Shown here: positions 47,148 through 56,513 of the stretch, piece after piece
Position numbering within the stretch: the first letter of the stretch is position 1
Layout of the letters: each line of letters starts with the position of its first letter
DNA from: Pseudomonas sp. FP198
GTDB taxonomy: Bacteria; Pseudomonadota; Gammaproteobacteria; Pseudomonadales; Pseudomonadaceae
NCBI RefSeq assembly: GCF_030687895.1
Contig: NZ_CP117452.1
Coordinates: forward strand, 2,311,501 to 2,375,500
Direction: 5' to 3'
Length of the DNA: 64,000 nucleotides
Made by a program: the position numbers and the translations under genes
Notes under the pieces: generated by a model
The model's database searches: none
Told to the model about the DNA's origin: nothing
What the model saw: the letters and a program-made list of their open reading frames with translations, nothing else

Positions 47148-47594
47148 GTGTTCACTCCCTTCAAGGCTATCGGTCATTGGCTACTTGGCAAAGGCAAGCC
47201 TACGAGTGTTCGACTCGACAGAATCGGGATCAGCCCAGCGCCGAACAAGATTCCCGACCTGATGGCGGTTATCAATACTGCAGGGGTAGGGATAACCAGT
47301 GTCAATATGAGGGTTCCCTATTCCACGGCTCAGGATTCGAATATCGCAAGGATCTACCTTGGAAACATCACGCTTCAAATAACCGGTCAGGTGATCCGTA
47401 ACACCTCGGGTAGCCTGTCGTTTACAGGGACTGCCAAGGCTTTCTCGGATCGTTATGACGCAAATGCCAGCAATCATCGTTCGGTACTTGATGAAAAAGC
47501 GACGACGGCACTGCATCAAGTGGGGCGAGTTGCCCGAGCGCAGGACTATGAAATACGAATTACTGGCGAGCTTCCGATCAATTTTTCAAGGTGA
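47148..47594 (+). CDS. Colicin M-type lipid II-degrading catalytic domain, without targeting domains
   Basis: Predicted to hydrolyse lipid II between undecaprenol and pyrophosphate, blocking peptidoglycan synthesis. The C-terminal half has the colicin M active-site motif Asp101-x-Tyr103-Asp104-x5-His110-Arg111, with the same spacing as Asp226/Tyr228/Asp229/His235/Arg236 of colicin M, flanked by GNITLQITG and YEIRITGELPINFS. At 148 residues it matches only the catalytic domain; the translocation and receptor-binding parts (about 125 residues in colicin M) are missing. The frame is open back to 47106, through the cut REP. The GTG at 47148 has GGAGG too close for a normal site, so the start is uncertain. 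Confidence 0.8.
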   Translation: MFTPFKAIGHWLLGKGKPTSVRLDRIGISPAPNKIPDLMAVINTAGVGITSVNMRVPYSTAQDSNIARIYLGNITLQITGQVIRNTSGSLSFTGTAKAFSDRYDANASNHRSVLDEKATTALHQVGRVARAQDYEIRITGELPINFSR

Positions 47595-47600
47595 CCCACC

Positions 47601-48014
47601 ATGATACGCAGCGAGAAAAGACTGGGCGCCGCTATCCTTTGCCTATTGGCGGCCTGTGCACTGCTGTTTTTCTTTCCCGCAGACAGCGTGGTGGAGAATC
47701 CCAAAGATCTCAACGACACACGGGGTGTGCCGGCTGTTTCGATCTACCTGGTCTTGTTGATCATATTGACTGCGGCATCATTGGCCCTGACCGGAATAGG
47801 CAGTATTGCCCAGAGGTTTCTCAGGCTCCGGCCTTTCAGACTGCGTATCAGCGTGTATGCGCTTGCCAATATTCCCCTTGTTTCAACGTCGCTGCTGGGG
47901 GTGTTGGTCTCCCTGGCCTACCTGTATGACGCTGTGGCGGGAATAATGGCGGCGTTGTTGTTCCTGCTCGCCTTTGCCTTCGTGTTGTTGGCCGTCCCCC
48001 AAAAGCCGCAATAA
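47601..48014 (+). CDS. Small membrane protein, putative immunity protein for the colicin M-type toxin
   Basis: A 137-residue inner-membrane protein with four hydrophobic segments (AAILCLLAACALLFFF, ISIYLVLLIILTAASLALTG in part, VYALANIPLVSTSLLGVLVSLAYL in part, and MAALLFLLAFAFVLLAV). It starts 6 bases after the toxin stop with AAGGTG upstream, so the two are one unit. M-type pyocin immunity proteins are likewise small multi-helix membrane proteins. The match is by context and topology, not by a family motif I can name. Confidence 0.6.
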   Translation: MIRSEKRLGAAILCLLAACALLFFFPADSVVENPKDLNDTRGVPAVSIYLVLLIILTAASLALTGIGSIAQRFLRLRPFRLRISVYALANIPLVSTSLLGVLVSLAYLYDAVAGIMAALLFLLAFAFVLLAVPQKPQ

Positions 48015-48054
48015 AAAACGCCGCTTGGCCTTTCCAGGGCAAGCGGCGTTTTTT
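48013..48054. terminator. Bidirectional terminator between the immunity-like gene and fabI
   Basis: AAAAAACGCCGCTT (48013-48026) pairs with AAGCGGCGTTTTTT (48041-48054); A- and T-tracts on both sides serve the two converging transcripts. Confidence 0.92.
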
Positions 48055-48070
48055 ATTGCAACGTGAAGAT

Positions 48071-48865
48071 TTACTCTTCGATGTTGCCCATGGCGGTGGT
48101 GTTGAAGCCGCCGTCTACGTACATGATTTCACCGCTGATGCCCGACGCGAGGTCCGAGCACAGGAAGGCGCCGGCGTTGCCGACTTCTTCGATGGTGACG
48201 TTGCGACGCAGCGGGGTTTGCGCTTCGTTGGCGGCCAGCATCTTGCGGAAGTTCTTGATGCCGGAAGCGGCGAGGGTGCGGATCGGGCCGGCCGATACGC
48301 AGTTCACGCGGGTGCCGTCCGGGCCCAGGGAGCCGGCCAGGTAGCGGACGCCGGCTTCCAGGGAAGCCTTGGCCATGCCCATGACGTTGTAGTTCGGCAT
48401 GGTGCGCTCGGCGCCCAGGTACGACAGGGTCAGCAGGCTGCCGTTGCGGCCTTTCATCATTTCGCGACCGGCCTTGGCCAGGGCCACGAAGCTGTAGGCG
48501 CTGATGTCGTGGGCAATGCGGAAACCTTCGCGGGTGGTGGCTTCGGTGAAGTCGCCGTCCAGTTGGTCGCCCGGGGCGAAGCCCACGGAGTGCACGATGC
48601 AATCCAGGCCATCCCACTTCTTGCTCAGTTCTTCGAAGACCTTGGCGATTTCTTCATCGCTGGCCACGTCGCACGGAAAGCACAGTTCAGGGCTCGAACC
48701 CCAGCCTTGCGCGAACTCTTCGACACGACCCTTGAGTTTGTCGTTCTGATAAGTGAAGGCAAGCTCAGCGCCCTCGCGATGCATGGCGGCAGCGATGCCG
48801 GATGCGATGGACAGCTTGCTGGCGACACCGACGATCAGTACGCGCTTACCGGCGAGAAAACCCAT
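48071..48865 (-). CDS. fabI: Enoyl-[acyl-carrier-protein] reductase [NADH] FabI
   Basis: Last reductive step of fatty-acid elongation; triclosan target. The 264-residue protein has [16 protein letters not shown] near residue 13 (FabI-type cofactor loop), [10 protein letters not shown] near 90, and the catalytic Tyr-x6-Lys pair in [16 protein letters not shown] near residues 156-163. The frame extends to 48997; the ATG at 48865 has AGAGGAGCAAC upstream. It ends at the shared terminator. Confidence 0.96.
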   Translation of the reverse strand: MGFLAGKRVLIVGVASKLSIASGIAAAMHREGAELAFTYQNDKLKGRVEEFAQGWGSSPELCFPCDVASDEEIAKVFEELSKKWDGLDCIVHSVGFAPGDQLDGDFTEATTREGFRIAHDISAYSFVALAKAGREMMKGRNGSLLTLSYLGAERTMPNYNVMGMAKASLEAGVRYLAGSLGPDGTRVNCVSAGPIRTLAASGIKNFRKMLAANEAQTPLRRNVTIEEVGNAGAFLCSDLASGISGEIMYVDGGFNTTAMGNIEE

Positions 48866-48884
48866 GTGTTGCTCCTCTTTCAGG

Positions 48885-50495
48885 TTATTCGGCAGTTGTC
48901 GGGGCCAGGAAAGCGGCCTCCAGCAACTGCTGTGTATAGGGGTGTTGCGGCGCGGCGAATATGCTGCGGGCATCACCTTGTTCGACCACTTGGCCATGCT
49001 TGACCACCATCAGCTGGTGGCTCAGCGCTTTGACGACAGCCAGGTCATGGCTGATAAACAGGTACGTCAGGTTGTACTTGGTTTGCAGCGACCGCAACAG
49101 CTCCACCACTTGGCGTTGCACGGTACGGTCCAGGGCCGACGTTGGTTCGTCCAGCAGAATCAACGCCGGCTTGAGCACCAGGGCCCGGGCAATGGCGATG
49201 CGCTGCCGTTGCCCTCCGGAAAATTCGTGGGGGTAGCGGTTCCGGGTTTCCGGGTCCAGGCCTACCTCCTTCAATGCCGCGATTATCGCTTGTTCCTGTT
49301 CGGCTGCGGTGCCGATCTTGTGGATCCGCAGCCCTTCACCGACGATCTGGCTCACACACATCCGCGGGCTCAGGCTGCCGAACGGGTCCTGAAACACCAC
49401 TTGCATCTCCCGGCGCAACGGCCGGACCTGCTGCTGCGACAGGCTGTCGAGCTGCTTGCCCTCGAAGCGGATCCCGCCCTGGCTGCCGATCAACCGCAAG
49501 ATCGCCAGCCCCAGCGTGGACTTGCCGGAACCGCTCTCGCCGACGATGCCCAGGGTCTGGCCCTGGGGCAGGCTGAAGCGAATTCCGTCCACCGCCTTGA
49601 TGTAATCCGTCGTGCGCTTGAACAGGCCTTTCTTGATCGGGAACCAGACTTTCAGGTCCTCGACCTCCAGCAGCGGCGGGCCGACCACATTGGTCGCCGG
49701 GTTGCCGCTGGGCTCGGCGGCCAGCAATTCCCGAGTGTACGGATGTTGCGGCGCGCGGAACAACTCTGCGCACGATGCCTGTTCGACGATGCAACCGCGC
49801 TGCATGACACATACGCGATGCGCAATTCTTCGCACCAGGTTCAAATCGTGGCTGATCAGCAGCAGCGACATGCCCAGGCGCGCCTGCAAATCCTTGAGCA
49901 GATCGAGGATTTTCAACTGCACGGTGACGTCCAGGGCGGTGGTCGGTTCGTCGGCTATGAGCAATTCCGGCTCGTTGGCCAGGGCCATGGCGATCATCAC
50001 CCGCTGACGCTGGCCACCGGACAGTTCGTGGGGCAACGCCTTGAGCCGTTTGTGCGGTTCGGGGATGCCGACCAGTTCCAGCAGCTCAAGGGAGCGACGG
50101 GTGGCGACCTTGCCGGTCAGGCCCTTGTGGATGCCGAGCACTTCATTGAGCTGTTTTTCAATGCAGTGCAGCGGGTTCAGGGAAGTCATCGGCTCCTGGA
50201 AAATCATCGCGATCCGGTTGCCACGGATATGGCGGATGGTCTTTTCCTTGAGGCCCAGCAGATTCTGACCGGCGTACTGGATGGTCCCGGTCGGGTGGTG
50301 GGCCAGCGGGTAGGGCAGCAAGCGCAGGATCGAATGGGCCGTCACCGACTTGCCCGAGCCGCTTTCACCCACCAGGGCGAGGGTTTCGCCGCGCTTGATG
50401 TCGAAGCTGACGCCCTCGACCACGCGCTGGCGGCGTTCGCCAACGATGAATTCCACCGCCAGGTCGCGTACTTCGATCAGATTGTCCTGGTTCAT
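48885..50495 (-). CDS. yejF: Peptide ABC transporter ATP-binding protein YejF
   Basis: Double ABC ATPase of the Yej peptide importer. The 536-residue protein carries two NBDs: Walker A GESGSGKS near residue 47 and again near 320; signatures [16 protein letters not shown] and [16 protein letters not shown]; Walker [13 protein letters not shown] and [12 protein letters not shown]. The second half has the oligopeptide-type C-terminal extension. ATG at 50495 has GAGGAAG upstream; one base separates it from the yejE stop. Confidence 0.93.
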   Translation of the reverse strand: MNQDNLIEVRDLAVEFIVGERRQRVVEGVSFDIKRGETLALVGESGSGKSVTAHSILRLLPYPLAHHPTGTIQYAGQNLLGLKEKTIRHIRGNRIAMIFQEPMTSLNPLHCIEKQLNEVLGIHKGLTGKVATRRSLELLELVGIPEPHKRLKALPHELSGGQRQRVMIAMALANEPELLIADEPTTALDVTVQLKILDLLKDLQARLGMSLLLISHDLNLVRRIAHRVCVMQRGCIVEQASCAELFRAPQHPYTRELLAAEPSGNPATNVVGPPLLEVEDLKVWFPIKKGLFKRTTDYIKAVDGIRFSLPQGQTLGIVGESGSGKSTLGLAILRLIGSQGGIRFEGKQLDSLSQQQVRPLRREMQVVFQDPFGSLSPRMCVSQIVGEGLRIHKIGTAAEQEQAIIAALKEVGLDPETRNRYPHEFSGGQRQRIAIARALVLKPALILLDEPTSALDRTVQRQVVELLRSLQTKYNLTYLFISHDLAVVKALSHQLMVVKHGQVVEQGDARSIFAAPQHPYTQQLLEAAFLAPTTAE

Positions 50496-50496
50496 T

Positions 50497-51516
50497 TCAC
50501 TTCCTCGGATCGAAGGCATCGCGAGCGGACTCGCCGATGAACACCAACAGGCTCAGCATGATCGCCAGCACGGCGAATGCGCTGATGCCCAGCCAGGGCG
50601 CCTGCAGGTTGGACTTGCCCTGGGCCACCAGCTCGCCGAGGGATGGCGCTCCGGCCGGCAGGCCGAAACCGAGAAAATCCAGGGCGGTGAGGGTGCCGAT
50701 GGCGCCGGTGAGGATGAACGGCATGAAGGTCATGGTCGAGACCATGGCATTGGGCAGGATGTGGCGGAACATGATCGCGCCATTTTGCATGCCCAGCGCC
50801 CGCGCGGCGCGCACGTATTCGAGGTTGCGCCCGCGCAGGAACTCGGCGCGCACCACATCCACCAGGCTCATCCAGGAAAACAGCAACATGATGCCCAGCA
50901 GCCACCAGAAGTTCGGCTGGACGAAGCTGGCGAGAATGATCAGCAGATAGAGCACCGGCAGCCCGGACCAGATTTCCAGGAAGCGCTGGCCGGCCAGGTC
51001 TACCCAGCCGCCATAGAAGCCCTGCAACGCACCGGCGATCACCCCGATGATCGAGCTGAGCACCGTCAACGTCAGCGCGAACAGCACTGAGATACGAAAG
51101 CCATAGATGACCCGCGCCAGCACGTCGCGGCCCTGGTCATCGGTGCCCAGCCAGTTCACCGACGAGGGCGGTGCCGGGGCCGGGACCTTCAAGTCGTAGT
51201 TGATGCTCTGGTAGCTGAATGGAATCGGTGCCCACACGACCCAGGCGTCCTTGGCGGCGAGCAACTCGCGGATATACGGGCTCTTGTAGTTGGCCTCCAG
51301 CGGGAATTCGCCGCCGAACGTCGTTTCCGGGTAACGCTTCAGAGCCGGGAAGTACCAGCCGTCGTCGTAGTGCACCACCAGCGGCTTGTCGTTGGCGATA
51401 AGCTCGGCGCCCAGGCTGAGGACGAACAAGAACAGAAACAGCCACAACGACCACCAGCCACGCTTGTTGGCCTTGAACAGTTCGAAACGGCGACGATTGA
51501 GAGGGGAGAGATTCAT
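50497..51516 (-). CDS. yejE: Peptide ABC transporter permease YejE
   Basis: A 339-residue inner-membrane permease. N-terminal helix (WSLWLFLFLFVLSLGAELI), a long loop with the YejE-type KPLVVHYDDGWYFPALKRYPETTF segment, then five helices and the EAA-type loop FLRGRNLEYVRAARALGMQNGAIMFRHILPN near residue 240. Pairs with YejB; two bases between genes. Confidence 0.93.
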   Translation of the reverse strand: MNLSPLNRRRFELFKANKRGWWSLWLFLFLFVLSLGAELIANDKPLVVHYDDGWYFPALKRYPETTFGGEFPLEANYKSPYIRELLAAKDAWVVWAPIPFSYQSINYDLKVPAPAPPSSVNWLGTDDQGRDVLARVIYGFRISVLFALTLTVLSSIIGVIAGALQGFYGGWVDLAGQRFLEIWSGLPVLYLLIILASFVQPNFWWLLGIMLLFSWMSLVDVVRAEFLRGRNLEYVRAARALGMQNGAIMFRHILPNAMVSTMTFMPFILTGAIGTLTALDFLGFGLPAGAPSLGELVAQGKSNLQAPWLGISAFAVLAIMLSLLVFIGESARDAFDPRK

Positions 51517-51517
51517 C

Positions 51518-52591
51518 TCAATGCTCCCGGCTTTCGAAGTCGATACGCGGATCGACGAAGGTATAGGTCAGGTCGCCGATCAGTTTCACTACCAGCCCCA
51601 GCAGGGTAAAGATGAACAGTGTGCCGAAGACCACCGGATAATCACGGTTGATGGCGGCTTCGAAGCTCATCAGCCCGAGGCCGTCGAGGGAGAAGATCAC
51701 TTCCACCAGCAGCGAGCCGGTAAAGAAGATCCCGATGAACGCCGAAGGGAAACCGGCGATCACCAGCAGCATGGCGTTGCGAAATACATGCCCGTAGAGC
51801 ACCCGGTTGCGCGTCAGCCCCTTGGCCTTGGCGGTGACCACGTACTGCTTGTTGATCTCATCGAGGAAACTGTTCTTGGTCAGCAGGGTCATGGTGGCGA
51901 AGTTGCCGATCACCAGGGCGGTGACGGGCAAGGCCAGGTGCCAGAAATAATCGAGGATCTTGCCGCCCAGGCTCAGCTCTTCGAAATTGTTCGACGTCAG
52001 GCCCCGTAATGGAAACCAGTCGAAATAGCTGCCGCCGGCAAACACCACGATCAGCAGGATGGCGAACAGGAACGACGGGATCGCGTAGCCGATGATAATC
52101 GCCGAGCTGGTCCACACGTCGAAATGGCTGCCGTGCCGCGTGGCCTTGGCGATCCCCAGCGGGATCGACACCAGGTACATGATCAGCGTGCTCCACAGCC
52201 CGAGGGAGATCGACACCGGCATCTTTTCCTTGATCAGGTCGATGACCTTGGCGTCGCGGAAAAAGCTGTCGCCAAAGTCCAGGCGGGCGTAATTCTTGAT
52301 CATGATCCACAGGCGTTCGGGGGCCGACTTGTCGAAGCCGTACATGCGCTCGATTTCCTTGATCAGTGCCGGATCCAGGCCTTGGGCGCCGCGGTAGGAG
52401 GAGCCGGCCACCGACACTTCCGCGCCGCCGCCGGCGATGCGGCTGGTAGCGCCTTCGAAACCTTCGAGCTTGGCGATCATCTGTTCCACCGGCCCACCGG
52501 GCGCGGCCTGGATGATCACGAAGTTGATCAGCAGGATGCCGAACAGGGTCGGGATGATGAGCAGCAGGCGCCGAAAAATATAAGCCAGCAT
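51518..52591 (-). CDS. yejB: Peptide ABC transporter permease YejB
   Basis: A 357-residue permease with six helices. N-terminal [35 protein letters not shown] pattern (DppB-type), an extra periplasmic insert with the [20 protein letters not shown] segment, and the EAA loop [23 protein letters not shown] near 255. Known YejABEF substrates include microcin C-like peptide-nucleotides and cationic peptides. Confidence 0.93.
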   Translation of the reverse strand: MLAYIFRRLLLIIPTLFGILLINFVIIQAAPGGPVEQMIAKLEGFEGATSRIAGGGAEVSVAGSSYRGAQGLDPALIKEIERMYGFDKSAPERLWIMIKNYARLDFGDSFFRDAKVIDLIKEKMPVSISLGLWSTLIMYLVSIPLGIAKATRHGSHFDVWTSSAIIIGYAIPSFLFAILLIVVFAGGSYFDWFPLRGLTSNNFEELSLGGKILDYFWHLALPVTALVIGNFATMTLLTKNSFLDEINKQYVVTAKAKGLTRNRVLYGHVFRNAMLLVIAGFPSAFIGIFFTGSLLVEVIFSLDGLGLMSFEAAINRDYPVVFGTLFIFTLLGLVVKLIGDLTYTFVDPRIDFESREH

Positions 52592-52595
52592 CGGG

Positions 52596-54449
52596 TTACT
52601 CCACGCTCACAGGGGCGGCGACTTGCTGCTCGATCACTTGTTTTTCCACTTCTTCGGCCGGCTTGATGTCCGGTTTGACCCACCACGTGGTAGTGCCGAT
52701 GTCATAGGTCGGGGTGATTTCAGGGTGGCCGATGTGGTTCCAGTAGGCCACGCGCCAGGTCTTGATGTGCCAGTTGGGGATCACGTAGTAGCCCCACTGC
52801 AACACCCGGTCCAGCGCCCGGGCATGGGCCACCAGGCTCTTGCGCGAATCGGCGTTGATCAGCTGTTCCACCAACTGGTCGACGGCCGGGTCCTTCAGGC
52901 CCATGATATTGCGGCTGCCCGGTTTGTCCGCGGCAGCCGACATCCAGAACTCGCGCTGCTCGTTACCCGGTGAGCTGGACTGCGGGAAGCTGCCCACCAC
53001 CAGATCGAAGTCCCGGGAGCGCACGCGGTTGATGTACTGGGACACGTCGACGCGGCGAATCACCAGCTCGATTCCCAGGTCGCTCAGGTTGCGCTTGAAG
53101 GGCAGCAGCACCCGCTCGAATTCGGTCTGGGCCAGGAGGAATTCCAGCACCACCGGTTTGCCCTGAGCATCGACCATCTTGTCGTCGACGATGCGCCAGC
53201 CGGCCTCTTGCAGCAACTGATAGGCCTTGCGCTGCTGGTCGCGGATCATGCCGCTGCCATCGCAGACCGTTGGCTGGAAGGTTTCGGTGAAGACCTGTTC
53301 GGGAATCTTGCCGCGCAGCGGTTCGAGAATCTTCAATTCGTCTTCGCCGGGTAGACCGGTCGCGGCCATTTCCGAGTTCTCGAAATAGCTGCGGGTGCGG
53401 GCGTAGGCACCGTGGAACAACTGCTTGTTGGTCCACTCGAAGTCCAGCAACAGGCTCAACGCCTGGCGCACCCGCACGTCCTGGAAGATCGGGCGGCGCA
53501 GGTTGTAGACAAAACCCTGCATGCCGGTGGGGTTGCCGTTGGGGATCTGTTCCTTGATCAAGCGGCCTTCGCTGACGGCGGGAATGTTGTAGGCGTTGGC
53601 CCAGTTCTTGGCGGCCATCTCCAGCCAGAAATCGAATTGCCCGGCTTTCAACGCCTCTACCGCCACAGTGTTGTCGCGGTAGTAATCGGTGGTCAGTACA
53701 TCGAAATTGTAGAACCCTCGGTTGACCGCCAGGTCCTTGCCCCAGTAGTCCTTGACGCGCTCGTAGCGGATCGAACGCCCCGCCTTCACTTCGGTGACCC
53801 GGTAGGGGCCGCTGCCGAGGGGGATCTCCAGGTTGCCCTTGTTGAACTCGCGGTTGGCCCACCAGTGCTTGGGCAGTACCGGCAGTTGGCCGAGGATCAG
53901 CGGCAGTTCGCGGTTATTGGTGTGCTTGAACTTGAACAGGACCTTGAGTGGCGTCTCGGCGACGACTTCGGCGACGTCGTTGTAATAACCGCGAAACATC
54001 GGGGCGCCGTCCCTGGTCAGGGTCTCGAAGCTGAACACGACGTCTTCGGCGCGCACCGGATGGCCGTCGTTGAAGCGGGCTTCGGGGCGCAGGTAGAAGC
54101 GCACCCAGCCATTGTCCGGGGCCTTCTCGATCTTTTCGGCGATCAGGCCGTACTCGGTAAAGGGCTCGTCGAGGCCTTGCTTGGCCAGGGTGTCGTAGAT
54201 CAGGCCGATATCCTCGGCCGGTACGCCCTTGCTGATAAACGGGTTGAGGCTGTCGAAGCCACCAAACCCGCCCTGGCGGAATATCCCACCCTTGGGGGCA
54301 TCCGGGTTTACATAATCGAAATGCTTGAAGTCGGCCGGGTACTTTGGCGGCTCGTTATACAACGTCAAGGCGTGCTGCGGCGCGGCACAGGCCAGCCCGG
54401 CGAATAACAGACCGCTGGCCTGCAGGAGCAGGGCGCGTAAAGGCTTCAT
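52596..54449 (-). CDS. Yej-type extracellular peptide-binding protein (copy 2)
   Basis: A 617-residue SBP_bac_5 periplasmic receptor with signal peptide (cleavage after GLACA). It has the YejA-type start [15 protein letters not shown], then [11 protein letters not shown] and [20 protein letters not shown] near residue 240, and [10 protein letters not shown] near 290. The frame extends to 54587; the ATG at 54449 overlaps the stop of copy 1 (54446-54449). It precedes yejB by four bases. Confidence 0.92.
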   Translation of the reverse strand: MKPLRALLLQASGLLFAGLACAAPQHALTLYNEPPKYPADFKHFDYVNPDAPKGGIFRQGGFGGFDSLNPFISKGVPAEDIGLIYDTLAKQGLDEPFTEYGLIAEKIEKAPDNGWVRFYLRPEARFNDGHPVRAEDVVFSFETLTRDGAPMFRGYYNDVAEVVAETPLKVLFKFKHTNNRELPLILGQLPVLPKHWWANREFNKGNLEIPLGSGPYRVTEVKAGRSIRYERVKDYWGKDLAVNRGFYNFDVLTTDYYRDNTVAVEALKAGQFDFWLEMAAKNWANAYNIPAVSEGRLIKEQIPNGNPTGMQGFVYNLRRPIFQDVRVRQALSLLLDFEWTNKQLFHGAYARTRSYFENSEMAATGLPGEDELKILEPLRGKIPEQVFTETFQPTVCDGSGMIRDQQRKAYQLLQEAGWRIVDDKMVDAQGKPVVLEFLLAQTEFERVLLPFKRNLSDLGIELVIRRVDVSQYINRVRSRDFDLVVGSFPQSSSPGNEQREFWMSAAADKPGSRNIMGLKDPAVDQLVEQLINADSRKSLVAHARALDRVLQWGYYVIPNWHIKTWRVAYWNHIGHPEITPTYDIGTTTWWVKPDIKPAEEVEKQVIEQQVAAPVSVE

Positions 54450-56278
54450 TGATCTTTCTCCGAAGATTTCAGCCACCATGCGCTCAGGCCCAGGGTATAG
54501 GGCGGCGTAGTGACGAAGGCGAACCGGTTGCGGTACGCCAGGCGATGATAATTGAGATACCAGTTGGGAATGCAGTAATGCTGCCATAGCAGCACGCGGT
54601 CCAGGGCCTTGCCGGCGGCGACCTGTTCGTCGCGAGTCTGGGCGGCGAGCAGCTTCTCCAGCAGGTGATCGACCACGGGATTGGCGATGCCCGCATAGTT
54701 TTTACTACCCTTGATCCCGACCTGGCTGGAGTGGAAATACTGCCATTGCTCAAGGCCCGGGCTGAGGGTCTGGCTCAGGGTCAGCAGGATCATGTCGAAA
54801 TCGAACTGGTCCAGGCGCTGCTTGTACTGGGCGCGGTCCACCGTGCGCAGACGGGCCTGGACGCCGATGCTGGCGAGGTTCTCGACGTAGGGCTGGAGGA
54901 TGCGCTCCAGGTTCGGGTTCACCAACAGGATTTCGAAGCGCAAGGGCTGCTTGTCGGCGTTCAGCAAGTGCTGGCCGTGGAGGGTCCATCCGGCTTCTTT
55001 CAACAGACCCAGGGCCTTGCGCAGTGTCTCGCGCGGAACGCCGCGACCGTCGGTGCGAGGCAGGCTGAAGGGTTCGGTCAGCAACCGGGGCGGCAATTGT
55101 TCCCGATACGGCTTGAGCAGCAGCCATTCGTGGCCCACCGGCAGGCCCGTGGCCGAAAATTCACTGTTGGGGTAATAGCTGAGTGTGCGTTTGTAGGCAC
55201 CGCTGAATAATGTGCGGTTGGTCCATTCGAAATCGAACATCAGCCCCAGGGCTTCGCGCACCTTGACCTCGGCGAAGGTGCTGCGCCGGGTGTTCATGAA
55301 CAGGCCCTGGGTCTGGGTCGGAATCTGATGGGGAATCTGCGCCTTGATCACATCGCCACGGTTGATCGCCGGGAAGTTGTAGCCGTTGGCCCAGTTCTTG
55401 GCCTGGTGTTCGATGTAGATATCGAATTCACCGGCCTTGAACGCTTCGAAGGCCACCTCGCTGTCGCGGTAGAACTCGACAACCATGCGGTCGTAGTTGT
55501 ATTTGCCGCGATTGACCGGCAAGTCCTTGCCCCAGTAGTCCTTGACCCGTTCGAAGACCAGTTGGCGACCGGGCTGCACCTTGGTGATGCGGTAAGGGCC
55601 GCTGCCCAGGGGAGGCTCGAAGGTGGTCGCCTTGAAGTCGCGGTCTTTCCAGTAGTGCTGGGGCAGCACCGGCAGTTCCCCCAGGCGCAGGATCAGCAAG
55701 GGATTGCCCGCACGCTTGAAGACAAAGCGGATTTTCAGCGGATTGAGGATATCGACCCGCAGCACTTCCTGCAGGTTGGTGCGGTATTGCGGATGACCTT
55801 CCTTGAGCAGCGTCCTGTAGGAAAACGCCACGTCATAAGCGGTGATCGGCACGCCGTCATGGAACCGCGCCTCCGGCCGCAGGTTGAACACCACCCAGCT
55901 ACGGTCCTCGCTGTATTCCACGAATCGGGCGATCAAGCCGTAGCTCGACGTCGGTTCGTCGCCGGACGGTGCGTACTGGCCGGTGCCAACCATCAACGGC
56001 TCGTTCAATTCATTGATGCCGTATTGCAGGAAGTTTGCCGTGGAGACCGGGCTGCTGCCCTTGAAGGTATACGGGTTGAGTGTGTCGAAGGTGCCAAATG
56101 CCATGACCCGCAAGGTGCCGCCCTTGGGCGCTTGCGGGTTGACCCAGTCGAAGTGGGTGAATCTGGCCGGGTACTTGAGCGTGCCGAACTGCGCATAGCC
56201 ATGGCTTTCGCTGATGGTGGCGCCGGCGGGGGAGCTCAAGGCCAGGCTGATCAGGAACAGGAGGAGGGGACGTATCAA
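54446..56278 (-). CDS. yejA: Yej-type extracellular peptide-binding protein (copy 1)
   Basis: A 610-residue paralogue of the next gene, and first in the yej operon. Signal peptide (cleavage near SSPAGA), [46 protein letters not shown] and NWANGYNFPAINRG align with the same stretches of copy 2, so the pair arose by tandem duplication. Two receptors with one permease set imply a broader peptide range. Upstream lies a family C REP. Confidence 0.92.
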   Translation of the reverse strand: MIRPLLLFLISLALSSPAGATISESHGYAQFGTLKYPARFTHFDWVNPQAPKGGTLRVMAFGTFDTLNPYTFKGSSPVSTANFLQYGINELNEPLMVGTGQYAPSGDEPTSSYGLIARFVEYSEDRSWVVFNLRPEARFHDGVPITAYDVAFSYRTLLKEGHPQYRTNLQEVLRVDILNPLKIRFVFKRAGNPLLILRLGELPVLPQHYWKDRDFKATTFEPPLGSGPYRITKVQPGRQLVFERVKDYWGKDLPVNRGKYNYDRMVVEFYRDSEVAFEAFKAGEFDIYIEHQAKNWANGYNFPAINRGDVIKAQIPHQIPTQTQGLFMNTRRSTFAEVKVREALGLMFDFEWTNRTLFSGAYKRTLSYYPNSEFSATGLPVGHEWLLLKPYREQLPPRLLTEPFSLPRTDGRGVPRETLRKALGLLKEAGWTLHGQHLLNADKQPLRFEILLVNPNLERILQPYVENLASIGVQARLRTVDRAQYKQRLDQFDFDMILLTLSQTLSPGLEQWQYFHSSQVGIKGSKNYAGIANPVVDHLLEKLLAAQTRDEQVAAGKALDRVLLWQHYCIPNWYLNYHRLAYRNRFAFVTTPPYTLGLSAWWLKSSEKDQ

Positions 56279-56360
56279 GTCTGAGATCCGATCCAGGCGG
56301 CTTGGGCTTTTATGGCCTGTACAGTAACAGCTTGTATCGGCAGGAAAAAGGCGGGGGGCT

Positions 56361-56482
56361 TGTGGCGAGGGGATTTATCCCCGCTGGGGCGCGAAGCGGC
56401 CCTGGAACCTGACAACTCGGTGTGTCAGATAGATCCAGGGGGGCTGCTTCGCAGCCCAGCGGGGATAAATCCCCTCGCCACA
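56361..56482. repeat. REP pair, family C
   Basis: GTGGCGAGGGGATTTATCCCCGCTGG and its inverted partner in the 235-base gap between the yejA start and the mltD stop. It matches the pair at 24.9 kb. Confidence 0.85.
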
Positions 56483-56513
56483 ACAAGCTCCCTTGCTTCA
56501 GGGAGCCCCGGTG

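Noticed and set aside
46675..47262. Several 60-195-codon frames within the REP array
   Set aside because: They are translations of the repeats (the recurring REQARSH and GASLLA strings) and have no independent support as genes.
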